In this document: positions 54,119-64,000 of the stretch, one piece after another
Position numbering within the stretch: the stretch's first letter is position 1
How the letters are laid out: every line of letters starts with the position of its first letter
Source: Natrarchaeobius oligotrophus
GTDB taxonomy: Archaea; Halobacteriota; Halobacteria; Halobacteriales; Natrialbaceae
Direction of reading: 5' to 3'
Assembly (NCBI RefSeq): GCF_003841465.1
Contig: NZ_REFZ01000005.1
Span: 62,001 to 126,000, forward strand
DNA length: 64,000 nt
Translations under genes and position numbers: made by a program
Notes under the pieces: model-generated
The model's input: only the letters and a program-made list of their open reading frames with translations
Told to the model about the DNA's origin: nothing
Databases searched by the model: none

Positions 54119-55255
54119 CTACTTCCCCCGGGGCGTATCGCTCTCGGCGGGCGCGTCGTCGCCCTCGGCGTTCTCGCGAGCCCCCTCGATCAGCGCCGCG
54201 GCACCGCGGTCCGCGAGGTCGTCGGCGAACTCGCGGGCGGCGTCTGCGTGGCGTTCGATCGGCAGGTCGCGCGTCGCCGCGATCGATTCCTCTCCGTCGC
54301 GGTCGGAGACGCTCACCCGCGCGTGGACGTACTCGCCCTGGACGACGGCGTAGATGCCGATCGGCGCGATGCAGCCGCCGCCGAGTTCCGCGAGTATCGT
54401 CCGCTCGACGGTCGTCTCGACGCGGCTGCGCGGGTGATCGATCGCCGACTGGATCTCCCGAGCGGTCTCGCCGTCCGTCGCCGTCACCGCGAGCGCACCC
54501 TGTCCCGGCGCGGGCACGAACGTCGCCGTCGGGAGCCGTCGGTACTGGATCGACTCCGTGAGCCCGCTGCGCTCGAGTCCCGCCTGCGCGAGGACGATGG
54601 CGTCGTACTCCGTTTCGACCTCGCGACCGAGCGCCTCCTTTTCCAGCTCGGAGAGGTCGTCGAACCAGTCGTCGACCGGGCGATCGTACTCGGGCTCGAA
54701 GTCCTCGTCTCCCGCGTTTCCGTTCCGCTCTTTGTCCGCTTCCGACCGTTCCTGATGTTCCGCCTGGAGCGCGGGTGCGAGCAGCTTCTGCAGGCGAGTG
54801 TCGACGTTTCCCCGCAGCGGTTCGACCTCGAGATCGGGCCGTTCGGCGAGCAGTTGTGCGCGCCGGCGTAGGCTCGACGTCCCCACGGTCGCGCCCTCGG
54901 GAAGTCCCTCGAGCGTCGATCCGTCGGGCGTGACGAGGACGTCCCCCGGCGCACCGCGCTCGGGCACCGCGGCCGTGACGAGCTCTCGGGGTTGCTCGGT
55001 GGGCATGTCCTTCATCGAGTGGACCGCGCCGTCGACCTCGTCCTCGAGGACCCGCTCGTCGAGTTCCCGAACGAACGCGCCCGTCTTGCCGAGCCTGTGG
55101 ATCAACTCGTCTCTGATCTGATCGCCCGTCGTCTCGACGGTCACGAGTTCGACCTCGTAACGCCGTCGCTCGAGTGCCTCTTTCACCAGTGAGGCCTGTC
55201 GCCGGGCGAGATCTGACCCCCGCGTCGCCAGTCGCACCGTCCCACGCGTTCTCAT
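54119..55255 (-). CDS. hemC: Hydroxymethylbilane synthase (porphobilinogen deaminase)
   Basis: HemC polymerises four porphobilinogens into hydroxymethylbilane. The 378-residue protein starts MRTRGTVRLATRGSDLARRQ and contains DGAVHSMKDMPTEQP, TSSLRRRAQLLAERPDLEV and the cofactor-binding Cys in LGGGCIAPIG. It is longer than the usual 310 residues because of an acidic insertion of about 45 residues before YDAIVLAQAGLER, and an acidic tail. The start at 55255 avoids an upstream Arg-rich stretch. Confidence 0.95.
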   Translation of the reverse strand: MRTRGTVRLATRGSDLARRQASLVKEALERRRYEVELVTVETTGDQIRDELIHRLGKTGAFVRELDERVLEDEVDGAVHSMKDMPTEQPRELVTAAVPERGAPGDVLVTPDGSTLEGLPEGATVGTSSLRRRAQLLAERPDLEVEPLRGNVDTRLQKLLAPALQAEHQERSEADKERNGNAGDEDFEPEYDRPVDDWFDDLSELEKEALGREVETEYDAIVLAQAGLERSGLTESIQYRRLPTATFVPAPGQGALAVTATDGETAREIQSAIDHPRSRVETTVERTILAELGGGCIAPIGIYAVVQGEYVHARVSVSDRDGEESIAATRDLPIERHADAAREFADDLADRGAAALIEGARENAEGDDAPAESDTPRGK

Positions 55256-55449
55256 GGGCGGTACTCCACGCTTGGAGTATGAAAAGCGCACGCTTGTGGG
55301 ACGGGCCGGTCCGGCGGTCGCCCGCACGCGCGACGATGCGACGATCCGTTCCCGCTGACCACGGGGGACCCGCCGCCGACATCCACGGGTGTCACCCGCT
55401 ATCATAATTTTCTGCTAATACTTCTGTCAGAGAATTATATGGTGAGCAG

Positions 55450-55487
55450 GCGCAAAACCTCGCCCTTCAGGGCGGGGAGGATGTCAA
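55450..55487 (+). mobile_element. Solo IS200/IS605-like right-end hairpin
   Basis: ggcgcaaaacctcgccc and a pairing gggcggggagg are followed by atgtcaa. The hairpin-then-GTCAA pattern matches the element ends at 28098 and 28439 (minus strand). No transposase gene is nearby, so it is an orphan end, lying in a short AT-richer stretch between hemC and a membrane-protein gene. Confidence 0.5.
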
Positions 55488-55528
55488 TAAATAACCGTTT
55501 CGAACACGGTTGTGAGAGGCGACCACGC

Positions 55529-56212
55529 TCACGGAACACCGATCGTCTGATGTCGGCGGTAGAGGTAATAGCCCGCGACGAGCGGCTGCAGCGGCGGCAC
55601 GAACAGGCTCACGAACGCGACGCCGAGGTAGAGTCCCGGGTTCGGTCGCCAGGAGTCGCCGTACACGCAGACGTAGGCTGCGTCCTGGTGGATCGCGATC
55701 GGGAACGTCCCGAAGACGATCGCCCCTGTCAGCCCGAGCGCCGCCCAGACGAGGCCGGGGATGGCGAGGACGATAGCGACCACCGCGGTGGCGATCCCGA
55801 CCACCGTCATCGCGAGCGAGACGGCCACGACGAGCCACCAGCCCGACCAGCCCGGCGGCGTGCCGAACCGCTTGTGCCGGCGCGCGAGATATACCACGCC
55901 CGCCGCGGGCGCCCAGACGACCGCGAGCACGGCGTTGAGCCACGGGTTCGGCTTCCAGCTTCCACTCGCCCGGGGCCGGCGTCGAATCCGGCTCGCGTCG
56001 AAGAACACCGCAACCGCGACGCCGAGCGTCAGGAACGTGTAGCCGAACGTTCCGATCAGAACCAGCCCCCACTGCAGCCCCGGCACTCCGGGTTCGGTCT
56101 CCTGAAGCATGCCGACGATACCGACGCCGATCACCGGCGGAAAGAGATAGAGCAGTCGCTCGAGCAGGCGCGCCCAGCCGAGTTCACCGATGCTCGCGGA
56201 CGCCCACGTCAT
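55529..56212 (-). CDS. Multi-pass membrane protein of unknown function
   Basis: The 227-residue protein has about six hydrophobic helices. A cytoplasmic segment, VFFDASRIRRRPRASGSW, and a second repeat-like WRPNPGLYLGVAFVSLFVPP resemble each other around the motif KPNPWLN/RPNPGLY, as in a haloarchaeal membrane family of unknown function. The start at 56212 begins MTWASASIGEL. It lies between hemL and hemC on the same strand. Confidence 0.7.
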   Translation of the reverse strand: MTWASASIGELGWARLLERLLYLFPPVIGVGIVGMLQETEPGVPGLQWGLVLIGTFGYTFLTLGVAVAVFFDASRIRRRPRASGSWKPNPWLNAVLAVVWAPAAGVVYLARRHKRFGTPPGWSGWWLVVAVSLAMTVVGIATAVVAIVLAIPGLVWAALGLTGAIVFGTFPIAIHQDAAYVCVYGDSWRPNPGLYLGVAFVSLFVPPLQPLVAGYYLYRRHQTIGVP

Positions 56213-56317
56213 CGCCCGGTTCGGAGCGTTCCGTCGCGGTCACCTCGTCCGCCCACCCCCGCGGTCGGGGGTCGGACGACGTCCCGTGTCGATCCGATCA
56301 CGGCTCCGCCGTCCGGA

Positions 56318-57664
56318 TCACAGGGCTTCCTTGTACGCCTCGAGCGTTTGCTCGACGTCCTCGTCGGTGTGACCGAAGCTGACGAACTGACACTCGAACT
56401 GGTTCTGCGAGAGGTAGATCCCCCGCTCTTTCATCTCGCCCCAGAAGATGCGCCGCCAGCGGTCGGTCTCGGCGTGTTTCACGTCGGCCGCGTTCTTCGG
56501 ACAGGAGTCGTAGCGCGGGCAGGTCGGCACCTGTCGGCAGCCGGCGTCGCACTGTTCCTCGAGCGAGTTTGCTCCCGGTCCGTCGCGCGTGAAGATGACC
56601 TTGAACATGCTGGCGGTACCGGTCACCGTGTAGTTCGGGGCCTGGTCTGCGACGATCTCGGTCAGGCCGCGACGGAGCCGCTCGCCGAGGGCGTCGACGT
56701 AGTCGTAGACGTCGTTTTCGGCGGCGAACTGCAGGGTTTCGAGGCCGGCGGCCATCGTGACTGGATGGCCGGAGAAGGTGCCGGCCTGGAAGACGGGTCC
56801 CGAGGGCGCGAACCCCTCGATAATCTCGGCGCGACCGCCGATCGCGCCGACGGGAAAGCCGCCGCCGACGATCTTGCCGAACGTCGTGAGGTCGGGCGTG
56901 ACGCCGAACTCGCTCTGTGCACAGCCGAGACCGCCGACGCGAAAGCCGGTGATCACCTCGTCGAAGATCAACAGGGAGGCGTGTTCGTCGGTGATCTCCC
57001 GCAGGAACTCGTGGTAGCCCTCTTCGGGGTAAACGATGCCGTAGTTGCCCAGAATCGGCTCCGTCAGGACGGCTGCGATGTCGTCACCGTGGTTCTCGAA
57101 GGCCTCGCGGACGGCGTCCTCGTCGTTGAACGGCACCGGCAGCGTGTGTTCGGCGAACGACTGGGGAACGCCGGCGGACGACGGTTTCGGGTTCTCGGCG
57201 TCGCCTTCGACCAGCGTCGACTCCTGGGCACCGTGATAGCCGCCCTGCATGACGACGATCTTGTTTCGGCCGGTGTAGCCGCGGGCCAGCCTGACCGCCG
57301 AGGCGGTCGCTTCGGTTCCCGAGTTGACGAAGCGAATTTTCTCGACGCTCGGGACGTGGCGGACGACGAACTCCGCGAGGTCGACTTCGATCTCCGTCGG
57401 CGTGCCGTACATCGGGCCCTCGCTCGCGGTTCGCTGGATGCCGGCCTGGACGGGTTCAGGCAGGTCGTGGCCCAGAAGCAGCGGACCGAGTCCCATCACC
57501 CAGTCGACGTACCGGTTTCCGTCGGCGTCGACGACGTGTCCGCCGTCGCCTTTCCGGACGAAGAAGGGGTACGGTTCGACGGCGGCGCGAACGGCGGAGT
57601 TGACGCCGCCGGGCATCACCGACAGCGCCCGGTCGTAGAGCGCCCGCGAGTTGTCGTGGTTCAT
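56318..57664 (-). CDS. hemL: Glutamate-1-semialdehyde 2,1-aminomutase
   Basis: HemL forms 5-aminolevulinate from glutamate-1-semialdehyde with PLP. The 448 residues contain [34 protein letters not shown] and the PLP lysine K264 in [15 protein letters not shown]. Near the C-terminus four Cys occur in 17 residues (C372, C376, C382, C388; [17 protein letters not shown]), absent from the bacterial enzymes I know. This may be a metal or redox site. The gene works with hemB and hemC. Confidence 0.96.
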   Translation of the reverse strand: MNHDNSRALYDRALSVMPGGVNSAVRAAVEPYPFFVRKGDGGHVVDADGNRYVDWVMGLGPLLLGHDLPEPVQAGIQRTASEGPMYGTPTEIEVDLAEFVVRHVPSVEKIRFVNSGTEATASAVRLARGYTGRNKIVVMQGGYHGAQESTLVEGDAENPKPSSAGVPQSFAEHTLPVPFNDEDAVREAFENHGDDIAAVLTEPILGNYGIVYPEEGYHEFLREITDEHASLLIFDEVITGFRVGGLGCAQSEFGVTPDLTTFGKIVGGGFPVGAIGGRAEIIEGFAPSGPVFQAGTFSGHPVTMAAGLETLQFAAENDVYDYVDALGERLRRGLTEIVADQAPNYTVTGTASMFKVIFTRDGPGANSLEEQCDAGCRQVPTCPRYDSCPKNAADVKHAETDRWRRIFWGEMKERGIYLSQNQFECQFVSFGHTDEDVEQTLEAYKEAL

Positions 57665-58026
57665 GTGGGTTCCGTTCGCGTTCGGACGGCAAAGTAGTAC
57701 CGAGGTCGATCGTCCCCGTCAACAGGTACCACGTGATCCGCGGAGCCGCCGTGTGGCTTCGTCCGGTCGCCGATTCGCCTCGAGTCGGCGATAGTTCTCG
57801 TGGACCACCGGCTCTCGCGAGCAGCCACCGACGTCCCGGCGCGCTCGGGCGTCGCTCCGGGAATCCGCGGGCCTTCGACCGTCGGACGTGACGCACGCGA
57901 CGCTCGAATTCGAAAACGCACGAAGAGCCGGATCGATCCGGTGAACGATCGACCGAACGCGAACGTCACCGCCGCACGCGTGAGCGACCGGAATCGACCG
58001 GGTCGCGACACAGACGTCGCGACTAT
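57665..58026. other. 362-bp intergenic region, nothing convincing
   Basis: GC-rich stretch between amt-PII and hemL, which lie on the same strand. No gene, repeat or RNA was recognised. The promoter for hemL is expected here, but no strong TATA box is clear. Confidence 0.4.
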
Positions 58027-59751
58027 TCAGACGGCGTCCTGGCCCGTCTTGCCCGTCCTGACCTGGTAGGCGTTCTCGACCGGCACCACGAAGATCTTTC
58101 CGTCGCCGGGTTCGCCGGTGTTGGCCGCGTCGGCGATCGCCTCGACGACCTCGTCGGCCGGGACGTCCGCGACGACGCACTCGATTTTGACCTTCTGGTG
58201 GAGGTCGACCGTGTACTCCTCGCCGCGCCACTGCCCTTTCTTGGCGGGCTGGGAGCCGCGGCCGGAGACGTTGGTAACGGTTAACGATGGCGCGCCGACG
58301 TTCGCGAGCGCCTGCTTGACCGCACCGAGACGATCCGGACGGACGACGGCCGTGACCATCTTGAGTTCGCCGTCGTTCGGTTCACCGCCGTCCGCACGGA
58401 GGATCTCCTCGGCGTGACCGCCGTCGGTCGCGACGTCGGGGCCACCGAACTCGGGGTACGTGTCGACGCCATGTTCGGCGAGGTCGAGTCCGTCGCGTTC
58501 GTGATCGGGCGTGACTCGAGCCTGTCCGATCGCTTTGAACGCCCCCCAGACGGCCGCGGTCGCGAGCACCGTCCAGATCGTGATGACGGCGACGCCGAGT
58601 ATCTGCGGGCCGAACGCGCCGGCTTCGATCGAGAGGATGCCGCCGGCGACGAGACCGCCGCCGATGGCGGTTCCCTCGATCGACCAGAGCGGGTAGATCA
58701 CGAGTCCGAGCATCCCCGCGGTTCCGTGAACGGGGAAGACGGCACAGACGTCGTCGATCTTGAGTTTCTCGTCGACGAACTTGAAGACGATCGGGAGCTG
58801 TGCGCCGGCGAGGAAGCCGATCGCGATCGCGCCCATCGGCGTGATGAGGTCGGTCGGGCCGGTGACGCCGACGAGTCCCGCGAGCATGCCGTTTGCGACG
58901 TACAGCGTGTCGACTTTCCCGTTCATCGCGAGCGAGACGGCCGACGCGCCGAGTGCGCCGAGCCCCATTCCGAGGGCCGTCACCATCGCGACGCTACCGA
59001 CGTAATCGAAGTCGGCCAGTTCGAACGTCGCCGTGTCGATCACCGTCGCCGCGGTGCCGACGTTGAATCCGAACCAGCCGAAACAGAGGATCAACGTCCC
59101 AAGCACCGCGAAGGTCATCGAGTGACCGGGGATGATGTTGACGCTGCCGTCCTCGTTGTACTTGTCCATGCGAGCGCCGAGGATCCAGGCCGCCGTGAGG
59201 CCGGCGACGCCGCCGACGCCGTGGACGACCATGCCGCCCGCGAAGTCGGCGTAGCCGAGCTGTTCGAGGATCGGCGTTCCGCCCGGCGCGTACCACACCA
59301 TCGCCGCGACGACCGGGTAGATGACCGCTGCGAGGAGGAACGTGTACGTGACGTACGCGCGGAGCTTCGCGCGACCGGCGACCGCACCGGAAACGATCGT
59401 CGCGGCCGTCATGGCGAACACCGCGCTGAACAGCCACATGGCCCAGTCGAACGATCCCGCGCCGAACATCGTCAGCGGCGTCGAGTCGCCGCCGCCGAGC
59501 GCGGCGCCGACGTTGTTCGAGATCCCCATCCCGATAACGAAGAAGACGAGGATGCCGACCGCCCAGGTCAGCATGTTCTTCGTTAGCTGGTTCGCGACGT
59601 TCTTCGAGCGGACCTGCCCCGCCTCGAGCATCGCGAATCCCGCGTGCATGAAGAAGATGAGGAACGTCACCGTCAGCGCCCACATCAGGTTCATTCCGGT
59701 CGCGAGCGACTCGAGGTCGGCCGCCTCCGCCTGCAGGACGACTGGATCCAT
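58027..59751 (-). CDS. amt: Ammonium transporter fused to a PII signalling domain
   Basis: Residues 1-430 form an Amt channel with eleven helices ([20 protein letters not shown] near the start, [20 protein letters not shown] and [10 protein letters not shown] later). Residues 463-574 are a complete PII domain: [19 protein letters not shown], the T-loop [19 protein letters not shown] with its Tyr (about 513), and the ATP-binding end [23 protein letters not shown] normally blocks Amt when nitrogen is plentiful, so the fusion may give one-to-one control. The start at 59751 follows a GGTGGG ribosome site; an in-frame ATG at 59802 is the alternative. Confidence 0.93.
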   Translation of the reverse strand: MDPVVLQAEAADLESLATGMNLMWALTVTFLIFFMHAGFAMLEAGQVRSKNVANQLTKNMLTWAVGILVFFVIGMGISNNVGAALGGGDSTPLTMFGAGSFDWAMWLFSAVFAMTAATIVSGAVAGRAKLRAYVTYTFLLAAVIYPVVAAMVWYAPGGTPILEQLGYADFAGGMVVHGVGGVAGLTAAWILGARMDKYNEDGSVNIIPGHSMTFAVLGTLILCFGWFGFNVGTAATVIDTATFELADFDYVGSVAMVTALGMGLGALGASAVSLAMNGKVDTLYVANGMLAGLVGVTGPTDLITPMGAIAIGFLAGAQLPIVFKFVDEKLKIDDVCAVFPVHGTAGMLGLVIYPLWSIEGTAIGGGLVAGGILSIEAGAFGPQILGVAVITIWTVLATAAVWGAFKAIGQARVTPDHERDGLDLAEHGVDTYPEFGGPDVATDGGHAEEILRADGGEPNDGELKMVTAVVRPDRLGAVKQALANVGAPSLTVTNVSGRGSQPAKKGQWRGEEYTVDLHQKVKIECVVADVPADEVVEAIADAANTGEPGDGKIFVVPVENAYQVRTGKTGQDAV

Positions 59752-60218
59752 CAGCGACCCACCCCCTGATTCGTGTTCACGACGCCGATATCTAGTAGAC
59801 ATTCGTCCACGCTCATCACCGTTTCAACCGTAGTTGTCTTCTGAATCACGTCTGATGCGGATGAACTAGCTACGTAAAAGATTTAGCGTTGCTATATGGT
59901 CAATTATGATGCCGTAATAGGGACGTTCGACAAAATCTAGAGGTGGTTTAATGTGTATAAGGCAGTTCGATCCGGCGCGTTTTCCGAAAAGCGGCTGGAT
60001 AGTTGGTCTTCGTCAACCGCGGAAAGCCGATAAATTCGACGTGATCCGGCCGGACGGTCCGATACGTCGCCGGTAACGGAGGAACGGAGCCGGCGCGCGG
60101 CAGATGTTGCCGGTCGGTTCGTCCCGTTCGGCGCGCGGTGGACGTTCGTTCGAAAGCGGAGACGAGATCGGGGAAAGCGAGACGCGGGCTCGGCGTCGAC
60201 CCGTGACGGAACCTCGAG
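59752..60218. other. 467-bp upstream region of amt, no gene
   Basis: AT-richer DNA between hemB and amt. On the minus strand, cgctaaatcttt (59877-59888) is a TATA candidate with a leader of about 120 bases before amt. No repeat, tRNA or RNA structure was recognised. Confidence 0.45.
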
Positions 60219-61226
60219 CTACCGGGACGCCGCCAGTCGCGCGGCGACGTCCTCGGCGAAGTAGGTCACGATCAGGTCCGCGCCGGCGCGTTTGATCGAC
60301 AGCAGCGACTCGAGGGCGACCTCCTCCAGGTCGAGCCAGCCCTTCTCCGCGGCGGCGTGTAACATGGCGTACTCGCCGGAGACGTTGTAGGCGGCGACGG
60401 GATGGTCGAACTCCCGGCGAACCTCGCGGACGACGTCGAGGTACGAGAGGGCGGGTTTGATCATCAGCACGTCGGCTCCCTGCTCGACGTCGAGTCGCAC
60501 CTCGCGTATCGCCTCGCGCGCGTTCGCGGGATCCATCTGGTAGTGTCGCCGGTCGCCGAAGGCGGGCGCGCCGTCGGCGGCGTCGCGAAACGGTCCGTAG
60601 AAGGCGCTCTCGTACTTCGCCGCGTAGCTCGTGATCGCGACGTGTTCGTGGCCCGCCCCGTCGAGCGCGGTCCGGATCGCAGCGACCATCCCGTCCATCA
60701 TTCCGCTGGGCGCAACCATGTCCGCCCCAGCCTTCGCGTGGGAGACCGCGATCCGCTCGAGGGCCTCGAGGGTCGCGTCGTTGTCGACGGTGAGCGTGGC
60801 GTCGTGGTCGGCGACCCCTTCCTCGAGGTGGTCCTCCAGCGGTCCGCAGTGGCCGTGATCGGTGTACTCGCAGAGACAGACGTCCGTGATCACGTAGGCG
60901 TCGGTCTCGGCGGCGATCCGACGGGTCGCGTCCTGGATGACGCCGTCCTCGACCCAGGCGCGGGTGCCGTCGGCGTCTTTCGATTCCGGGATGCCAAACA
61001 GCATGACGGCCTCGACGCCCGTCTCGAGCACCTCCTCGACGCGAGCGACGACGTCGTCGGGTGGAACGCGCTCGTGGCCGGGCATCGACTCGATGGGCAC
61101 GCGCTCGTCGGTCGTCGCGTCGACGAACACCGGAGCGACGAGGTCGGTCGGCTCGAGGCTCGTCTCTCTGACCAGCCCGCGCACCCGGTCCCGTCGCAGT
61201 CGGCGGGGGCGGTGAGTGAGGTCCAT
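60219..61226 (-). CDS. hemB: Delta-aminolevulinic acid dehydratase (porphobilinogen synthase)
   Basis: HemB condenses two 5-aminolevulinates to porphobilinogen. The 335 residues contain the metal region DVCLCEYTDHGHCG, the catalytic lysine region SYAAKYESAFYGPFRDA, MVAPSGMMDG and the second lysine region VLMIKPALSYLD. It starts MDLTHRPRRLRRDRVRGLV. A divergent lipoprotein gene begins 112 bp away. Confidence 0.96.
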   Translation of the reverse strand: MDLTHRPRRLRRDRVRGLVRETSLEPTDLVAPVFVDATTDERVPIESMPGHERVPPDDVVARVEEVLETGVEAVMLFGIPESKDADGTRAWVEDGVIQDATRRIAAETDAYVITDVCLCEYTDHGHCGPLEDHLEEGVADHDATLTVDNDATLEALERIAVSHAKAGADMVAPSGMMDGMVAAIRTALDGAGHEHVAITSYAAKYESAFYGPFRDAADGAPAFGDRRHYQMDPANAREAIREVRLDVEQGADVLMIKPALSYLDVVREVRREFDHPVAAYNVSGEYAMLHAAAEKGWLDLEEVALESLLSIKRAGADLIVTYFAEDVAARLAASR

Positions 61227-61337
61227 ACCGGGTGGTGTCGCGGGATCGCCAAAAGCGGTGCGTTCCGCGCTCCCACCGGTGAAACGCTCGCTTTCGCTAG
61301 CCGAAGATTTATGCCGAAATAATTAGCGTACGCGTAT

Positions 61338-62837
61338 ATGCAACGCCGCCGCTTCCTCGCCGGAATCGTCGCCGGGAGTGCCCTCCTCGCCGGCTGCGCC
61401 TCGCCCTTCGAATCCGCCGGGCGCGATCGTCCACCGTTCGACGTCGACGACGCGACCGGTTCCGACGAAACGGACGACGCGGGCGAACCGGACCCCGCGG
61501 AGCTCGCGCCGCTTTTCGAGGAGCCGACGGTCGTCGACTTCGAGACGGCACCGCTCACCGCGGCCGTCGTCGGCGGCCGGGTCAGGACAGACGACGGCCT
61601 GTCGATGCACCTCGGCTTCGGCGAGCCCGCGACAGCGGACTCGCCGGCGACGCTCGTCTCGACCGTCGAAAACCACCGGTCGTACGAACAGACGTTCGAG
61701 CCCCGGCGGTTGCTCGTCCTCGACGATCCGCCGTCCGGCCGCTCGAGCGACGATCGGAACGTCACCGTCTATCTCGCGCCGACGCAAGACCACCCGCTCG
61801 CCGAGACGGTTCCGGGCTACGAGCGCGACGCGGACGGCCGGTGGCGACTCGAGACCGTCCGCGACGACTGGTACCCCGACCTGGTGAGACTGGGGGCCGA
61901 AGAGCGCGTGACCGGCGAACACTACCTGCTCGGGGACCACCGACACGGCGACGAGCCGATCGAGGCCGGCCGGTACGAGTTCACTCGGCGCGGCAACGGA
62001 TTCGAGATCGCAGTCTGGCCGACCGACGAACCCGGACCCGACGCCGACTCGCCGTTCGAGGACGCCGAGTTGCCGTCGCTTCCCGGCGAAGACGACGTCC
62101 GCTGGTACCACGACGCGACGCCGGAGACGCCCGTTTTCCTCGAGCCGGACCGGGAATCGGTCGCGGCCCCGGCGAAGATTTCGTTCGGCCTCGTCAATCG
62201 TGGGCACAAATCGCTGTCCGGCAACCCGCACTACTGGCGGCTGTTCAAACTCGAGGACGATCGGTGGTTCCCGGTCGACCCCTGGGGGTGGCCGTTGCCG
62301 GCGGCGAGCGTCCAGCCCGGCGACGTCGACGAATCAGAACTCTTCGTCTACGACGGCGCTCCGGTCCAGCGGCGAGGAACGCGAACCGTCGGTCACCTCG
62401 GCGGCGGCCGGTACGCCTACACCGTCGGCTACAGCCTCGACGGAGAGACGTACGCGGCGCTGTTCGACCTCGAGGCACCGCCGCTCGAGTCGATCCCCCT
62501 CGAAGCTGACGCGACGGTCGACGACGAGGGCGAACCGGTCGTCGTCGAACTGGCCGACTACGAAGACGCGCGGAGACCGGCGACGGTCACGGTCACCCGA
62601 ACGGGTTCGAACGACGGCGTGGACGTCGACGATCGAATTCTTCCCGAGCAGCTACCCCGTCGCCCGTTCCGGATCCTGCGCAATTCGCTCCCGCTGTTCG
62701 AGGACGGTCTCGAGACGGTCCGCGTGAAGACGGATCGCGGAACCGCACTCTGGCGGTTCGACTACGAAGCGGGCGAGACGGAGACGATCGAGTACGAGGG
62801 CGACCTGTTCGACGTCACCGGAACGCTCGAGGAGTGA
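61338..62837 (+). CDS. Tat-exported lipoprotein of unknown function
   Basis: The 499-residue protein starts MQRRRFLAGIVAGSALLAGC with a Tat motif RRRFLAG and a lipobox LAGC (Cys20), then an acidic linker. The rest is beta-rich, with repeated GRY[EA][FY] and YSLDGETYAALFDLEAPP-type strands. No enzyme motif was recognised. A TATA-like gatttatgccg about 30 bp upstream supports the start at 61338. Confidence 0.82.
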   Translation: MQRRRFLAGIVAGSALLAGCASPFESAGRDRPPFDVDDATGSDETDDAGEPDPAELAPLFEEPTVVDFETAPLTAAVVGGRVRTDDGLSMHLGFGEPATADSPATLVSTVENHRSYEQTFEPRRLLVLDDPPSGRSSDDRNVTVYLAPTQDHPLAETVPGYERDADGRWRLETVRDDWYPDLVRLGAEERVTGEHYLLGDHRHGDEPIEAGRYEFTRRGNGFEIAVWPTDEPGPDADSPFEDAELPSLPGEDDVRWYHDATPETPVFLEPDRESVAAPAKISFGLVNRGHKSLSGNPHYWRLFKLEDDRWFPVDPWGWPLPAASVQPGDVDESELFVYDGAPVQRRGTRTVGHLGGGRYAYTVGYSLDGETYAALFDLEAPPLESIPLEADATVDDEGEPVVVELADYEDARRPATVTVTRTGSNDGVDVDDRILPEQLPRRPFRILRNSLPLFEDGLETVRVKTDRGTALWRFDYEAGETETIEYEGDLFDVTGTLEE

Positions 62838-62924
62838 TCGTCGCGTACCACTCGCGGTGAGTTATCAACTGAACTGACGGTGTAGCCGGGTTTGATGGGT
62901 GAATGCGACGTCATACCACACGGA

Positions 62925-64000
<1,076 letters not shown>

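Noticed and set aside
55439-57697. A 752-codon plus-strand frame across hemL and a membrane gene
   Set aside because: The opposite strand encodes complete HemL and a membrane protein; the plus-strand product is Arg/Asp-rich and has no motif.

Overview
The window is a 64 kb piece of a haloarchaeal chromosome (class Halobacteria). The genes are GC-rich and encode strongly acidic proteins. Many belong to archaeal or haloarchaeal families: DNA polymerase D large subunit (DP2), RfcS, aIF6, L18a/L31e/L39e, prefoldin alpha, a SAMP2-like modifier, a bacterio-opsin-activator-type regulator and Tat lipoproteins with SRR/lipobox signals. The genus cannot be fixed from sequence alone.

Layout. 1-6.5 kb: end of a putative zinc-finger protein, two PIMT-family methyltransferases, a receiver-GAF-GAF-HTH_10 regulator, a small membrane exporter, a rubrerythrin-like protein. 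6.5-10 kb: thiE-thiM thiamine salvage and a GAF/PAS sensor-like protein whose kinase part is degenerate. 10.1-20.7 kb: information processing, with rfcS carrying a 698-residue intein, a bactofilin-like membrane protein, a SAMP2-like ubiquitin-fold protein, rpl18a-pfdA-ftsY, rpl39e-rpl31e-aif6 and thpR. 20.7-26.1 kb: a SpoIIM-like membrane protein, a deoxyadenosine/SAH deaminase, a secreted protein and ahcY. 26.2-28.8 kb: a small AT-richer relic island bracketed by a 20-bp direct repeat at the 3' end of a tail-anchored-protein gene; it holds a truncated trypsin-like protease, a lipoprotein gene and IS200/IS605-like end hairpins. 28.9-35.3 kb: an oppABCDF peptide/nickel-type ABC operon on the minus strand. 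35.6-39.7 kb: a PPC-domain protein and polC (DP2), the latter with a sharply bounded low-GC patch at its catalytic motif. 39.7-46.2 kb: a lower-GC accessory block made of an IclR regulator, a sulfatase and a tripartite tricarboxylate transporter (TctC-TctB-TctA), with matching palindromes in front of the two divergent units. 46.4-52.3 kb: small conserved proteins, ketopantoate reductase, a NifU-like protein, a PHP phosphoesterase and a RecJ/DHH protein. 52.5-61.2 kb: tetrapyrrole genes hemC-sumT-hemD, hemL and hemB, with an Amt-PII fusion between hemL and hemB. 61.3-64 kb: a Tat lipoprotein and the start of a sugar-type ABC ATPase that runs off the window.

How the parts work together. hemL, hemB, hemC, sumT and hemD supply uroporphyrinogen III and precorrin-2. 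The deaminase and ahcY probably both dispose of S-adenosylmethionine by-products. The sulfatase/TTT/IclR block looks like an inducible uptake-and-desulfation unit for a sulfated or carboxylated organic compound; the substrate is unknown. No tRNA, rRNA or CRISPR array was seen.

The most unusual observations are the relic island with its att-like repeats, the low-GC patch in polC at its catalytic motif, the paired IclR-type operators, the SAMP2 homologue with an extra acidic loop, and a 65-75 bp element present twice in opposite orientation.
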